From: Linyphia triangularis
Lineage: Eukaryota > Arthropoda > Arachnida > Araneae > Linyphiidae
Assembly: GCA_963978545.1 (NCBI GenBank)
Contig: OZ021729.1
Location: forward strand, 8,293,501-8,357,500
Direction: 5' to 3'
DNA: 64,000 nucleotides
Under the pieces are notes generated by a model. The model ran no database searches. It had not been told where the DNA came from and saw nothing but the letters and a program-made list of their open reading frames with translations. The position numbers and the translations under genes are program-made. Below, one piece after another: positions 35,760-48,771 of the stretch (its first letter is position 1; the number at the start of each line of letters is the position of its first letter).

Positions 35760-38552
35760 CTAATTTGATTAATTTGTAAATTATGCTTAGTAATGGTTAC
35801 TTTACAAAATAACTTCCACCAATAGTGATAGTTATTTTGTAAAATAACCAGTATAGATTGAAATTAATCAAACTAGCCGTAACCTATACAAAAACACTCA
35901 AATAAAAATAATTAGATTTATCATTATTTTAAGTTATATTAAGTTTATTAATATTTAATGCAAATTATTTTTGTCCTAATAAATAGTACTAGTTTAATTT
36001 TAAGTGTAAAAGTAATATTTTTTTATAAATATAAATTTTTAGTTTAAATTTCCGCTATCGTATAGCAAGCGTTGAGTACCCATTTAGAACATTGATTAGT
36101 TTCGTTGTAAAATTTGTATAGTTATAAGATCATTCGCCTCTTTAAAAAAGACTCAAATATCTAGTGATGTGATACAAAATAAAATTCAAAGATAAAGCGC
36201 TTTTGTTATCCGAAATATTTCGAACCAATTATGTTTGAGTTCACAAACTGTTTTTCCTAAAGGAAGTGATAATTAATATTCACTTTAGATATACTTCCAC
36301 AGTTGAAAATGTTTGTCATTCGCTATGTTTAAATAGAAATTGAATATAAAAAGACTGAAGCACTAAAGATTATCTAACGAGGGTTAATAAACTTAGTAAC
36401 AGCTGTACCTAATGATATAAACGTTGAGATGAACTACAATAAGGAATTATTTTTGAATATCTGAACACGTTTCTCTAAACTCTGTCGGTAATTATCTAAA
36501 AATAACTTATTCTAAATGTGTTTTTATTTTCTTTTATTTAATTTTAGAATAAAAAAGTTATTTTGTACATGAATGGAATGCATATTCATTTAAAAAAGAT
36601 ATATTTTCTAATTATGCCCTAACAAGCAAAACATTAATTTTAGCGTTTAACTATAGAAATATTAGTCTAGTACCATAGAACTGAAATCTCAAAAAGATGC
36701 TTTGCAATTATCAATCATGAATCTTAGCAATAAAGAAGCCCATATCTAGACTAGAATTGTGATATAGCAAGAAAATGAGTAGGGCATTGCTTGTTTCTTG
36801 TAATTTATAAATATAATTTAGGTCCGTTAATAAATATCTTTAGTTTATACTTTTATGTTTGGTATTTTTACTTTTTGCACTGTGTCCACATAAAAGTGGA
36901 TTCTTGTCCTGTTTACATGATTAAAAAGCACTATATTAGGCTGCTCCTTATTAATAAGTTATTTTTATAAAAATATGTGTCTCAAAACCAAACACAAGCG
37001 TATATCATTCTTGGAGAGAAAAAACTCAATCACTTTTTCTTATAACAGTGTGAATATTTTAATTCTTGCTAAATGCTGTAGAATTTTTTTTTTAAAGTGA
37101 GTTACGTAATTATGGCTTGATATATGGTTTGAAATAAACTTTTAGGATCTGATCTGCAATACAAAAAATCCCAAATTAAGGATCGCACAGACATACACTC
37201 TGAGACACAAATATATGCAGAGATTGAACTGTCTTGGAAAAAAGGTCTTATATTTTTTCAAAGGCATAGCAGACATTTTTATTCTTTAATCTATACTAAA
37301 TGGTAAATAGTTATTTTTATTTATAATACGCATTTGGAGAAAATGGGACTTAAGTTTAGACGTTTTACCATTTCATAAGTTATGCAACAATTAGATATTT
37401 TGATGGCTAAGTAAACATATTTATTATATTAATTTGGTTATGAATCAAATAAATGTAAATTGCATTTTAAATTGATCAATCATTCCACGATTAACAATAA
37501 GCATGACAATGATAAATTGCTCAAATCCGATAGATTTTACAAGTGACAAATTTAGGATATAAAGGAGGATAAGTACACTACCAAAATGTAATGTATCATG
37601 AGAGTTGAAATAATGTGTTTAATTTTCATGCGTATGTTTTATGTTTATTTTGTACTTGATAAAACATATTTCAAATCCATTAAAGTTGTATATAGTTACT
37701 AGTTTTCTTCTAAAAGGAGTCTGATGGAACAGGTTCACAAAAATAGTTACTTTAATTTCTCTCTGGGAATTCTACATTTCGCGACAAGAGATTTGCCTAC
37801 AAGCTTTTACCAGATATCCACTCAACAGCAACTCAAGCGCCTGCTTCTTGCGTTTCGAAAAGTCAAATCTTCCTTAACAACGGAAACTGACTACTAAACC
37901 ATCAACTGACTGAAACCATTCGAGTTTTATAGGTTGGAAATGTTTCACAACCCTTTAAAAAAGTTCGAATACAACCTAAGCATTGCAATTCTTTTAAAGA
38001 AATATTTTTACAATTTGAACTTTTGCTATGATAAAAAACAATAACTGCAATTTCTTGCAGAATAAAATAGAGATACACTTGACAGGATGCCACAAACATA
38101 CCTACCAGAAGTAAAGTATTACTGAACACGTATATAGAAAAAAATAAGGTTAAATAGAGATGGTTAAAGGAGTAGGTTGAACAGATAAGAATAATACAAT
38201 GTGCATGACTTGTGATTTACATATCCACAATTTCAATGTGTTTTTCATTCAACTCCATGATTCTTCGCAAACGGACAGCAAAATTGGTCACCATCGTAAG
38301 AACCTCTGTTGTTAAAGCTAATAATTCACGTTTTAGGCTTATTTTCAGGCTAGACAAAGTGTCTGTATTCTTCCTATAGAACATGACATTTTCAAATGAC
38401 ACCATAAATAAAAATAAAAAGGAGTTAAGTCAGTGGAATAAGGGAACCAGCTAAAGTCATACCCATTGTGCTTTGGGCAATCAAGTGACATTCTCCCAAA
38501 AATTATTTATTCAGAAATTGAAAGACATTTATCAATCTATAATAGTGGCTCC
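35760..38552. other. AT-rich non-coding DNA
   Basis: The longest stretch without a recognised repeat. The minus frames at 37902-38129 and 38217-38405 have no domain I can name. It could be intronic, but no splice-linked exon is identifiable. Confidence 0.55.
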
Positions 38553-38728
38553 TCTTAATTCAATTTTCCCTTTTAAAGCGCATATCCTATATTCAATCCT
38601 TTCACAAATTCATTCAATAATTTCCACACGTTTTCAACAACTCATTCAGATGAGATTTGTTAATGTCAGCGTTTTTCTAACAGTGATTCCCATAATTAAA
38701 TATTCAGTTTAACCCATATTTGCATCAG
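38553..38728. repeat. Dispersed repeat Z, copy 2
   Basis: Same-orientation partner of 25333-25508 (see shared phrases there). A 79-codon frame at 38473-38712 crosses it and is not conserved in copy 1. Confidence 0.75.
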
Positions 38729-39819
38729 ACATTTCTCGTTTACACACTCATTTTATACAGACCTCAGTACAATTCCCGCCGTTAATTCCCAGTGCGTTCA
38801 TGAGACGATTCATTCATTTGATTGCCTCTTCCTAAACAGTAAAAGACATGATCTAAAACCTTCTCTCTCCCCCCCCCCTCCCAAGTAACGAATAAATGTG
38901 TTTGACTGCTACTTAAAAGACAGTTTCCTGACTCATCATATTGCATAAATTTACAAAATCATGTGAACATTACAGACATGTTCAAGAAAAAACCCAAAAA
39001 TCATTCCATTCCACTAAGTATTATCCAAGAAAATGACGCCTGTTCTTAGTAGGAACCCTTCGCAACGACATTTACAATTTATTTTATTTACAAAAACATT
39101 CGTTACAATATGTATAACGTAAGAAGAATTAATTCAGTCACAAAGTTTCACTACTTACATTCTATTAAAAAAAAAAAAAAATCGAACTTTCATTCACCCC
39201 TCCTTCTTTCCATTCTCAAATACATTCTCGTTGTGCCAAACTATTTCTCTAAAACAAATATCGGTTTCCATCTCACTGCAGAAATTCCATTCAGCTTTCT
39301 TGTTGCAGCGCTATTTTCTTTTCGCATAAAGCAAGCCGCGTATTGATTTGCCGAAAAGAAAACAATGGCGATACGGCTTTTGCCAGCCGTACTTCTGTTT
39401 TTGTAGCGTTTATATTTTAAGCGGATTATAGGGGTATCGGCCTATCCACCCGCTCCTACGTGTTAAGCGTGCCTCCGAGTCAACTCGAGGTACGAAGATC
39501 TCTGCTTGCTGCTCGGGAACGTGAGGATGATGTATTTTGTTTGGCTTTAGTCTCTTGTCTTTTTTTTGTTTGCAGGATAAGACGAGAAAGAATGAAATAT
39601 AAGTAGGAATTTTTTTCTCCTGGACTTGAAGCTTGGACTTTTGATTTTGTTTGTGAATTTTAATATTGATTAAAGACCCGCTCTTAAACTGTTGGTGGAC
39701 TTTTGAAGACCATCTTATTGCAGGTTTTTTGGGTGCGTATTTTGACTCGATTAAACATCATTTATTATTTATGTAGTGTCCATTTTAATTGCCATGTAAA
39801 AGAAAAGTGTTCATTAAGG
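38729..39819. other. Unique DNA with a GC-richer block
   Basis: 39340-39540 is notably less AT-rich (ATCGGCCTATCCACCCGCTC region) and unique in the window. No coding domain, RNA motif or terminal repeat was recognised. Confidence 0.5.
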
Positions 39820-40015
39820 GGATATCCTAGTAAAGATCATTCCCTATACTCGCTATTTTAGAATCTTCTAGCCCAGTGCATTTAGAAACTACTTTCTATA
39901 AAACTATAAAATTTTGGTGAGTAGGTACGGAAAAAATCCCTTAATGAAATGACATGAGTATTTTTGATCATGAATGTTTGAATGAATTGAGTGAATATTT
40001 TATACATGAATGTTT

Positions 40016-40223
40016 ATCTATTATAAATGGCCGACCAAACAGTATAGTGGTTAGCGTGCTAACCTCTCGACCGCGAGGTTGCGGGTTCGAGTCCCGTGTT
40101 AGGCATCTGTGTTTGTAAATGTATGTTGGCTTGTATAATAACGAATATTTCGGCGCATTATAGCCCTCGTGTTGCTGACGGCGCCAGATAATCTGAAAAC
40201 AACCAACCAATCTATTACAAATG
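40016..40223 (+). mobile_element. SINE family 1, copy 6, with 14-bp TSD
   Basis: The element is at 40030-40209 with GGCCGACCAAACAGTATAGT head and GGTTCGAGTCCCG B box. ATCTATTATAAATG (40016-40029) and ATCTATTACAAATG (40210-40223) are the target duplications. The minus 107-codon frame across it is an artefact. Confidence 0.94.
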
Positions 40224-40428
40224 AAAATTAAAATAGGAAAAAACAAAACCAGATGGCACCACTGCATATGCATTGACGCAAGATTTTTCAATATGAAATG
40301 AAATAAATTAGACGCTATTTTCGAGTTTTCAATTTATGTGATTTCATTGAGTGATCATTTTCGTACCTACTCACCGAATTTCAAGGTTTTATACAAAGTA
40401 CTTTCTAAATGCACTGGGCTAGCAGAAT

Positions 40429-41151
40429 GTAACATATAGAGGTCGGAAATATCGATCAAAATAAATATCGATACTCTATTGTTGCATAGAAAAAAATATC
40501 GATTTATCGATACTTGATATTTATTTTTTTTATTTGATTTTCAATTTTGCCAGAAACGAAGTTTTTCAGAACAAATACTATTTTTCATACTTTTTGTAAG
40601 GTGACTACTTTTCCAACTGGAATGGATCTAATATTACAAAATAAAAAGTTATATTATCGCTTACTTGGTGCAACAATAATTTTAAGAAAAATTTAGATAA
40701 TTTTCAATAGCTTTAATGGCAAGTTGAATATTTTGCATAATATTTTTACAATACAAATTACAGAAAAATTAACAGAGGGATGAATATATATATATAATTA
40801 ACACGTTTTCTCCAATTTTATTTTAATTTTCAAAAGCCAGGGAGGGGAACCCCCTTGAACCTTCCTGTTGGTCAAAAAGCCCATGATTATGAAGTGTATG
40901 GCAAAATATTGATAATTGGTTGCCATTTTAATTGCCTCTCAGCCAAGTCGTAAATTTAAGTTCTGATTTCTTTTTAAAAGGAATAAAGAAAATCGAAAAA
41001 ATACATGGAACTACAAAACGAACATTAAAAAAAAAAAAAAAAAAAAAAAATTTTGAAAATATCGATATGTCGGTGACTTTTATTGATATTTTTTGAAAAA
41101 TATCGATAAAAATATCATCGTATCGATATATCGCCGACCTCTAGTAACATA
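40429..41151. mobile_element. hAT-type MITE J, copy 2, with perfect 8-bp TSD
   Basis: The element (40437-41143, 707 bp) has TAGAGGTCGG at the left and CCGACCTCTA at the right, a perfect 10-bp inverted terminus followed by ATATCGAT-rich arms. GTAACATA is duplicated exactly at 40429-40436 and 41144-41151. The interior (AATTTTGCCAGAAACGAAGT, CCAAGTCGTAAATTTAAGTT) matches copy 1. No transposase frame, so it is non-autonomous. Confidence 0.95.
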
Positions 41152-41200
41152 GCGAGTGTAGAGAATGATACTTACTAGGACTTCTTCGTAAGGAATATCA

Positions 41201-42158
41201 GAGTTAAACTAAAGGGTTTGGTTTTCTAACTATCTTGTCTCGTGCAATAAAAACTAGTTTTAATTGTAAGTCATCACACTTAAGATATATTTTATTAATA
41301 CCAATATTTAAACTTACTTAAATCTTTCTTTAATTAAAAAAAATATATATATATCAAAGTAGTAAAAGTTGGACTTATCTTATATAGGATTACAAATATT
41401 CTTTAAAAATTTAACTATTAAAAAAAATTGAAACTCAAACATATAGTTCAATTTTCATTTGCTTAGGTTTGTAAATCTTGTATTCCAACAAAATCGACAA
41501 ACGTTACTAATACTGACTTCAGTATCTTAAACCTATAATTGTAATTTAAGAATCCATATTCCCTCATTCTGCAAAAAAAGAAAACCCAATATAAATGATT
41601 CAAACATTTCATTCGCATTCCCACAAAACATTCAAATCACCAATAAAAGCCCCATTTCGAAGCCTAGCATCTCTTTTACATCAAACAACTTAACGCATTT
41701 CAATGGGCATTCTATATCACCGAAAACTCAAACCCAGAGACCGACATTGAAAACTTATTCAAAGCCTTACCTATTCAAGTTACACAAGGAATTTTTTTGG
41801 CTACAATTTCACCATGATACGGTTACCACGCGTACAGCCCCAAAAACTTTCCTGGGGATCGTAGCACGTACACCCTTAGATCGATTGAAATGCATTTGAG
41901 ACTAGGGGAAAAGGGGTTCTCTTGGCAAAGAGCCCAGTATTTCGCTTGTTCTTCGAATAAGGTCTTTTTGTTTTCATGGGGACGAGTTTTTTTTCAACGC
42001 TGGACGGTTTGACCTCTTTGAAGGTTTTTGAAACCTTGTTGTATCTGTCTTTTTTTTATGTAAAAAGAATTCGGCACGAAACTTTTGACTGGCAGAAATA
42101 AATGAGTTAGAATCTTTTCTGTTGAGGTTGAGTTATTTATTGTAAACATTTACTTGTA
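41201..42158. other. Non-coding DNA
   Basis: 41620-41960 is less AT-rich and unique. No domain or repeat recognised. Confidence 0.5.
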
Positions 42159-43240
<1,082 letters not shown>

Positions 43241-43325
43241 TCAAAGGATCGTTTTTGAGTGAGGTTAGGCCCCTGGACGAATATTTTGCTATTTCAGTGA
43301 TTCGTAGCCCTGGTCATTCAACATT

Positions 43326-43410
43326 GGCCTGTCCAGATACAGACCATTGCAGACTGGCCGTTGCTGTGGATCTTGGCCAATCTCGTCGGCTGCTGGGAAA
43401 AATATATTAA
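43326..43410 (-). repeat. Dispersed repeat Y, copy 2
   Basis: The reverse complement matches 684-770, sharing AGCAACGGCCAG, CGAGATTGG and CAAGAT in order. It begins about 90 bp beyond the end of element B. Confidence 0.5.
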
Positions 43411-43665
43411 AAATTTTAAATGTTAATGTCGAGTTTTAAAATTGCAATACAGTGTTACAAGAAACGACAGAGGAGTAAAAAATATGTTTTGTAATTTTTT
43501 TTTCTTCAAAATTGCGTATTTTGGAGCGATGCTAGAGCTTCGGCATAGATTGGTTAATCCTCCCACAACCCCTGTTTCCAAAATTGAAAAATACCGTTGT
43601 GGCACCTGGGATGTCTCTAGAGCAATTTTGTTTTGGATAAATGTTATGGTAAATATGTTTAATAT

Positions 43666-43712
<47 letters not shown>

Positions 43713-44226
43713 TGCTTATTAATTTAGCGAATGACGTCTTTTTTTCAAGGAGATCCTTTTTTTTTAAATCAATTTTGGACAGTTTGACCTCTTAATAGGA
43801 TTATGCAGTATTCCGTCTCTTTGTATCCATTTTATGTGGGAAAAATTCGGCTTTGAACTTTTGTTTGGTAGAGAATAAATAAGTTCAAATCGTTTGAGAC
43901 ATTTTTTTATAGCATTTTTGCCCAATTTTCATAAATGAAACGTTTAGTATAAAGTTTTATCCCAGCACTAATATTCATCTGTTACGGCGGTTTCCAGCCC
44001 TGCTGTGAATTGAACCTTGTAATTTGTAGTCTTTTTCTTTGGACAAAATTCTCAAGGAAATTTTATGAGAAGTGTGTTGTTCATAGGATAAAAAATTATG
44101 AAAGAAACATTAATTTATGGAAATTCAATAAATGAAGAAATTTTGTTTTCAGTAAGAGATAGATTTTCGTCGAAACTGGATGGTAAGAAGTTCTTAAATG
44201 TTTCTGAAGTAAGTCTCCTCGTGACA
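43411..44226. other. AT-rich DNA with poly-A tract
   Basis: A run of about 38 A at 43671-43708 follows AATATATTT. The plus frame at 43442-43795 (117 codons) runs through that poly-A and is not credible. Nothing else recognised. Confidence 0.55.
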
Positions 44227-44840
44227 TTTGTTTTTAAATCCTTTATAATAACTTCGATTTTGTGTGTAGGTATGTTTTTCAATGGCTAGCAAAACTTCGG
44301 AAGCTTAATTAACCTCTTTGCAGTCCTCCAACCGTCCTAATAGCACACATCCTCCCAGGGAGGTCCCTAGGAAGTCCCCAGTCATCCCTGGGACTACGAA
44401 TGACTTCCCAGGGACCTCCCTGGGAGGATGTGTGCTATTAGGGCGGTCTGAAACTTATCAGATAGATTCGATGTCAATTACAATGCATTATATAAAATTT
44501 TGTCTCTTACTAAAAGATAGCTTTTACGAAATCTTAATCAAACAACTTGCCGTCATCCAACAGTGCTTAAAATAGCATTTTTTAATAAATAAATTATAAA
44601 ATTGTCTCAATCAGAATAAATAATATATATTTGGATATGAGTGCAAAATTAATAAATAAATTTTGAAACGTTGTTTTCCGCACATTTTGCTGATAGAAAT
44701 GTTTCTGATATTTAAAATTAGATGTAAACACCAAGTACACGCTGTTTGTAGAATAGGCTCTGTATTAATGAATATAAAAATAGGCAATGCATATAAAGGA
44801 TTTACATTAAAACTTTGTTTTTATAATTTATATAATTACT
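44227..44840 (+). mobile_element. Element B copy 8
   Basis: Starts TTTTTAAATCCTTTATAATA and ends GCATATAAAGGATTTACATT, AAAACTTTGTTTTTATAA. The tetranucleotide-prone site here is short (AATAAATAAATTATAAAATTG, unexpanded). It is interrupted by a GC-rich palindrome at 44331-44447. Confidence 0.85.
44331..44447. mobile_element. GC-rich 117-bp foldback inserted in element B
   Basis: The left arm ACCGTCCTAATAGCACACAT and following CCTCCCAGGGAGGTCCC pair with the right arm GGGACCTCCCTGGGAGG and ATGTGTGCTATTAGGGCGGT, about 45 bp per arm with two mismatches visible. The loop is about 25 nt. It interrupts the B phrase CATCCAATCGGGCTGAAA, so it is younger than this B copy. No coding capacity. Confidence 0.9.
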
Positions 44841-45056
44841 AACACATTTCGGTGTTAGATTTTCGACTAACAGAAATAAATAAGATGTCTTTCTGGTGTT
44901 GGTTTATTTGAAATAAAGCTAATTTTGTAGAAAGGTTTGCATCTCAGAACGAATGGTGCTATATGTTTTTGCGAAGTTTTGGATAGGATTATTTTAGTTT
45001 TTGCTTCCTTTGCACATTAAGTAACCATCTTGGTGGTAACAAAGACTAAAACTACA
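44841..45056. other. AT-rich spacer
   Basis: Nothing recognised. Confidence 0.4.
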
Positions 45057-45764
45057 TAGTCCGAGAGGTGACTGCAATTTTTGGACCTCATCGAACATCA
45101 TTCTGAATTTTTTATAAAAATTGGAGAAAAGTGAGTAGATTACGAATCCACTGGTTTGCCGTGACAAAAAGGACCGAAACTGATCAAAAATCGACTTGGA
45201 ATGAGTTGAACTAAAATCCGATTGCCAAATATGTCATAACTTGCCAAAAAGAGAACAAACTTTTTCGTCTGGTAACCCACTGCATTTTGATTTTCAATGA
45301 GAAAAAGCGCAGACGATTTCTGATCTCTGGCTCGGAAAACTTAGTATCTTTTAAAAGTAAGCCAAAATTGGAATCATCAGTTACGTCATCAATGACGTAA
45401 TGTTTATCGCAATTTGGCTTATTTGTGAAATTGAATTTGTGTTGAAGGTTGAAAATTTGTTGTGAATTTGTGAAAAAGGCAAGTAAGCCATAGTCACACA
45501 TCCGAATCGTCTGCAACCTTCTTAATTGAATATTAAAGAGTCAGGATTTCCAAGTAAAAAAAAAAGCTCATTATTTGGCAAATTATGGCGCATTTGGCAA
45601 TTGGATTTAGTTTAACTCATTCCAAGTTGATTTTTGGCTAGTTTCGGCCAATTTTGCCACGGCAGACCAGTGGATTCCTAATCTACTCACTTTTCTCCAA
45701 TTTCTATAAAAAATTCAGAATGATGTTCGATGAGGTCCAAAAATTGCAGTCGCCTCTTAGTCTA
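45057..45764. mobile_element. Long-TIR MITE C, copy 1, TA target
   Basis: TA-GTCCGAGAGGTGACTGCAA starts the left arm, and TTGCAGTCGCCTCTTAGTC-TA ends the right arm. The arms are about 190 bp (to 45247 and from 45574), sharing ATCATTCTGAATTTTTTATA and its inverse. TA dinucleotides bound it, consistent with a Tc1/mariner-type cut-and-paste target. The interior contains the palindrome TTACGTCATCAATGACGTAA (45381-45400). The minus 101-codon frame at 45211-45516 lies in the interior and is not recognised. Confidence 0.9.
45381..45400. promoter_or_regulatory. CRE/bZIP-like palindrome in MITE C copy 1
   Basis: TTACGTCATCAATGACGTAA is a perfect inverted repeat with 9-bp arms around two bases and carries two TGACGTAA half-sites. 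The same block is kept in copy 2 at 56889-56908 (8-bp arms). Binding by ATF/CREB-type proteins is an inference. Confidence 0.6.
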
Positions 45765-46133
45765 ACAGTAGATTATTTTTCTGCAAGGAACAAAGAGCAA
45801 TTACCCTTCCCGATGTACATTACCATAGATTGTTAGATTTAAATATTAAAAAAAAATTTACATATTGAAATATTTTTTGATTTCTTTATTAGGCTCAGAG
45901 GTAATTATGATAGTCGCGAGTTGATTGTTGAGGTAATCGAAACTCAGGAAACAAACCAACGCTTATGTGCATTTTACCATTACCAAATACTTTGTTTTCT
46001 AGGTTCCTCCCTCATTTAATCGTTGAACATTTTAAGAGTTTATTATGAAACATTTTTAAAGTTTTATCTAATTTGCATTTTACCAATACCAAAATTTTCT
46101 TTCTACTTTTTTCTCTCATTTAATTGGGAAATT
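45765..46133. repeat. AT-rich DNA with ~106-bp partial tandem duplication
   Basis: TGCATTTTACCATTACCAAA (about 45968) recurs as TGCATTTTACCAATACCAAA (about 46074), and both are followed by a CTCATTTAAT phrase. An AACATTTTAAGAGTTTATTA motif lies between them and recurs after the next MITE. Confidence 0.7.
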
Positions 46134-46456
46134 CTCTGGCTGACATACGGGACATTTTGGCTCTTTTTTCTACTCATAAACAGATAAGAATTATAAAATT
46201 AAGATGAATCTAATAGTTATGATTTGATTTTATATCTTATTACTTGGTGTCCGTGTCCTGTGCGTCAGACTATATAAATGCATATTTGATCTAGTTAAAA
46301 TAATTATTTTTCCACATAACTTTGGCACCAAGTTGAGCTATATAAAACAAAAGCATAATTGCTAGATTCATAATAATTTTAGAATTCTAATTTGTTTATG
46401 AGTCGGGAAAAGAGCTAAAATTCTCATGCTTACAGCAGAGAATTGCCCACATTTAA
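46127..46456. mobile_element. Foldback MITE V, copy 1
   Basis: Arms of about 90 bp: GGGAAATTCTCTGGCTGACA, GGCTCTTTTTTCTACTCATAA on the left, and the inverse of TTATGAGTCGGGAAAAGAGC, GCAGAGAATTGCCCA on the right. CATTTAA is repeated at 46127-46133 and 46450-46456 and may be the target duplication. The interior has GTGTCCGTGTCCTGTGCGTC. Confidence 0.82.
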
Positions 46457-46560
46457 ACATTTTAAGAGTTTATTACGGAACATTTTAAAAGTTTATCGTT
46501 AAAAATTTTAAGAGCTTTTTATGAAACATTTTAACAGTTTATTATAAAACTTAATTACTT
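46457..46560. repeat. ~25-bp AAACATTTTAAGAGTTTATT repeat
   Basis: Four diverged units follow MITE V and are related to the single unit at about 46026 on its other side, so MITE V split a pre-existing array. Confidence 0.75.
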
Positions 46561-46847
46561 CTTTGAACAAATTAAAATAAAAAAATTGTATAGGCAACAT
46601 TTCAAATAAGAATGATGCTCACAAAACAATAAAAGATAGTGGTAAAATTTGACCTTCCAAACAATATCTAATAATGGCTCTCTTTGATTCCATACTGAAT
46701 AGACCCTTAAAACATTCTAGTAACTACAGCTTAATTTAAAAATAACTTTACATTTCGAATCACCATTCAAATTTTTGAAAACCTTTTAGTAGGTAATGAA
46801 AGGGACGCACATGCAATATGAGATAATACAGAAAACTTCATATAATA

Positions 46848-47441
46848 CAGGGTGTCTACAAAAGGTGGGACACATTTTGATTTTGAATAATTCATAAAAT
46901 AATGAAAACAAATTTAAATTGATAACACTAATGGTTGGATAGGTTCAAAAAGATTTGTGGTCCTTGTCAATGGACTTCCACATATGCGCAAGTTGGTAGG
47001 ATGGAGAATATTAAGAAGGGAGTCAATTTCGCCCCAGGTACGGGCAAGCATGTCGACATCCACACAGACTATTGCGGCTGTAATCCTGGCCATTAAGTCC
47101 ACTTTCCTCCTGTAAACTATATATTTTACGAATCCCCAAAGTAAAATGTTCAATAGCGTTACATCAGGTGATCTGGGTGGCCAAGAGGGGAAAACGTACA
47201 ATCAATAACGCGCGCAGACGATATTTACAAAAGAAACGAGAAACAAGTAAAATTAATAACACGAGCAGACGATATTTACAAAACAAATGATATTCAAATG
47301 GGAAAAGGAAATGTTCTATGGCAACGTTCACTATAAATGAAAATATATGAGTTGTTCTATGTATAAATGCCATAAGTTTGTTTACATCGTCCTCATTTTA
47401 TGAATGATTCAAAATGTGTCCAACCTTTTATAGACACCCTG
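46848..47441 (-). mobile_element. Internally deleted mariner-like transposon
   Basis: The ends CAGGGTGTCTACAAAAGG (46848) and CCTTTTATAGACACCCTG (to 47441) are inverted, continuing as GGGACACATTTTG and CAAAATGTGTCC for about 50 bp in total. A transposase C-terminal fragment is inside on the minus strand. At about 594 bp it is less than half the length usual for such elements. A clear target duplication was not seen. Confidence 0.88.
46914..47201 (-). pseudogene. C-terminal fragment of mariner/Tc1-type transposase
   Basis: The minus-strand frame reads FPSWPPRSPDVTLLNILLWG followed by VKYIVYRRKVDLMARITAAI and MLARTWGEID. The PPRSPD...LWGFVK pattern is the block around the last catalytic acidic residue (the D of SPD or the next acidic position) of DDE/DDD transposases of the mariner/Tc1 group. 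Position 34 of the fragment onwards resembles the helical C-terminus of those proteins. The N-terminal DNA-binding domain and first two catalytic aspartates are absent. After the end of similarity the frame continues into unrelated residues, so it is a dead fragment. Confidence 0.85.
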
Positions 47442-47562
47442 CATATCAATCTATTTATAAAAGTATACAATTTAAAAGACAATTAAAATTTTAAAAAAAG
47501 AAAGTAATTCAGAATTTCAGATACTATTCTGAAAGATAAGAAAAGCAGCTGTACTGCCATTT

Positions 47563-47790
47563 GGGCAATTCTCTGGTGTGTCCACACGTGACATTTTCAC
47601 TCCTTTTTGTACTCGTAAACAGATTAAAATTGCACTATTATAATGAAACTTCTAGTTACGTTTTTATTTTCTATAATATTACTTGTTGGCGAAGTTATAT
47701 GGAAAAATAACTATTTTAGCTAAATTAAATATACATTTATTCACACTGACGCACGGGTCACGGACATCCTCTGTCACCAATGTCGTATAA
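47563..47790. mobile_element. Foldback MITE V, copy 2, truncated and in the opposite orientation
   Basis: Left arm GGGCAATTCTCTGGTGTGTC ... TACTCGTAAACAGATTAAAA matches the arms of copy 1. The interior (GTTATATGGAAAAATAACTA ... CTGACGCACGGGTCACGGAC) is the reverse complement of copy 1's interior. The second arm is missing beyond about 47790. Confidence 0.78.
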
Positions 47791-47891
47791 ATTAATTAAT
47801 TAAGTATTACAATATGCTTCAGTGGTTTATAAGTGTAGATTGGTTTATAAATGCTTCAAATTTTTATCCAAAAGTCAGCTATCAAATGTAG

Positions 47892-48274
<383 letters not shown>

Positions 48275-48494
48275 ACGCTGCAGTTTGTAAACAATCAGAC
48301 TACTTAAAATGTTGTTTAATTTGATTTTATTGTATTAACACGAGAGAGCAAAACAAACGTATTGTCCCTCCATGAATAGAACAAGAATGCGCTCTTTAGA
48401 TAAGAGATAAGATACATAGAACTATATACACTAGTTCCCCTTAACGAGGGGCCAACATTTCGGTGCTTTGGATGCTCCGAACATGCTCCTTTTA
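48275..48494. other. Non-coding spacer
   Basis: Could include the 3' UTR of the LINE relic; no poly-A tail or duplication is evident. Confidence 0.4.
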
Positions 48495-48706
48495 TTAACC
48501 CTTTGCACTCCAGGCCTTTTTCGCGCGGAGGAATCATCAACTCGAGACATTTTAGGTTCGGCTGGTGTTTATGGATTTGCTTCATAGAAACTAAACACAG
48601 TCATTGGCCTTGCATCGAATTTCCGCATCACACCTAATGGTCCTCTCGTGGTTTGGCATCCAATCGTGTGGCGCCTGAGAGGCGCCACTGGAGTGCAAAG
48701 GGTTAA
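48495..48706. mobile_element. piggyBac-type MITE with TTAA duplication
   Basis: TTAA (48495-48498) then CCCTTTGCACTCCAG, and CTGGAGTGCAAAGGG then TTAA (48703-48706): perfect 15-bp TIRs and the TTAA target that is diagnostic of the piggyBac superfamily. The 204-bp body is GC-richer than its surroundings and has a GGCGCC-flanked subterminal motif (48671-48686). No transposase. Confidence 0.96.
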
Positions 48707-48771
48707 ATATATTGAAGATACCTATAAACGTACTTAATTTTTCAATAATAAATGATTCTTTTATAGGACAA

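Larger units (their letters stand above)
39820..41200. mobile_element. Old foldback MITE hosting two later insertions
   Basis: The left arm 39825-39955 (CCTAGTAAAGATCATTCC, TAGCCCAGTGCATTTAGAAA, GGTGAGTAGGTACG) is the inverted counterpart of the right arm 40340-40436 plus 41152-41190 (CGTACCTACTCACC, TTTCTAAATGCACTGGGCTA, AATGATACTTACTAGG). A SINE sits in the middle and a hAT-type MITE interrupts the right arm. With those removed, the element would be about 470 bp. Its own target duplication was not identified. Confidence 0.8.

Noticed and set aside
43442..43795. 117-codon plus frame
   Set aside because: It runs through a poly-A tract read as polylysine and has no recognisable domain.
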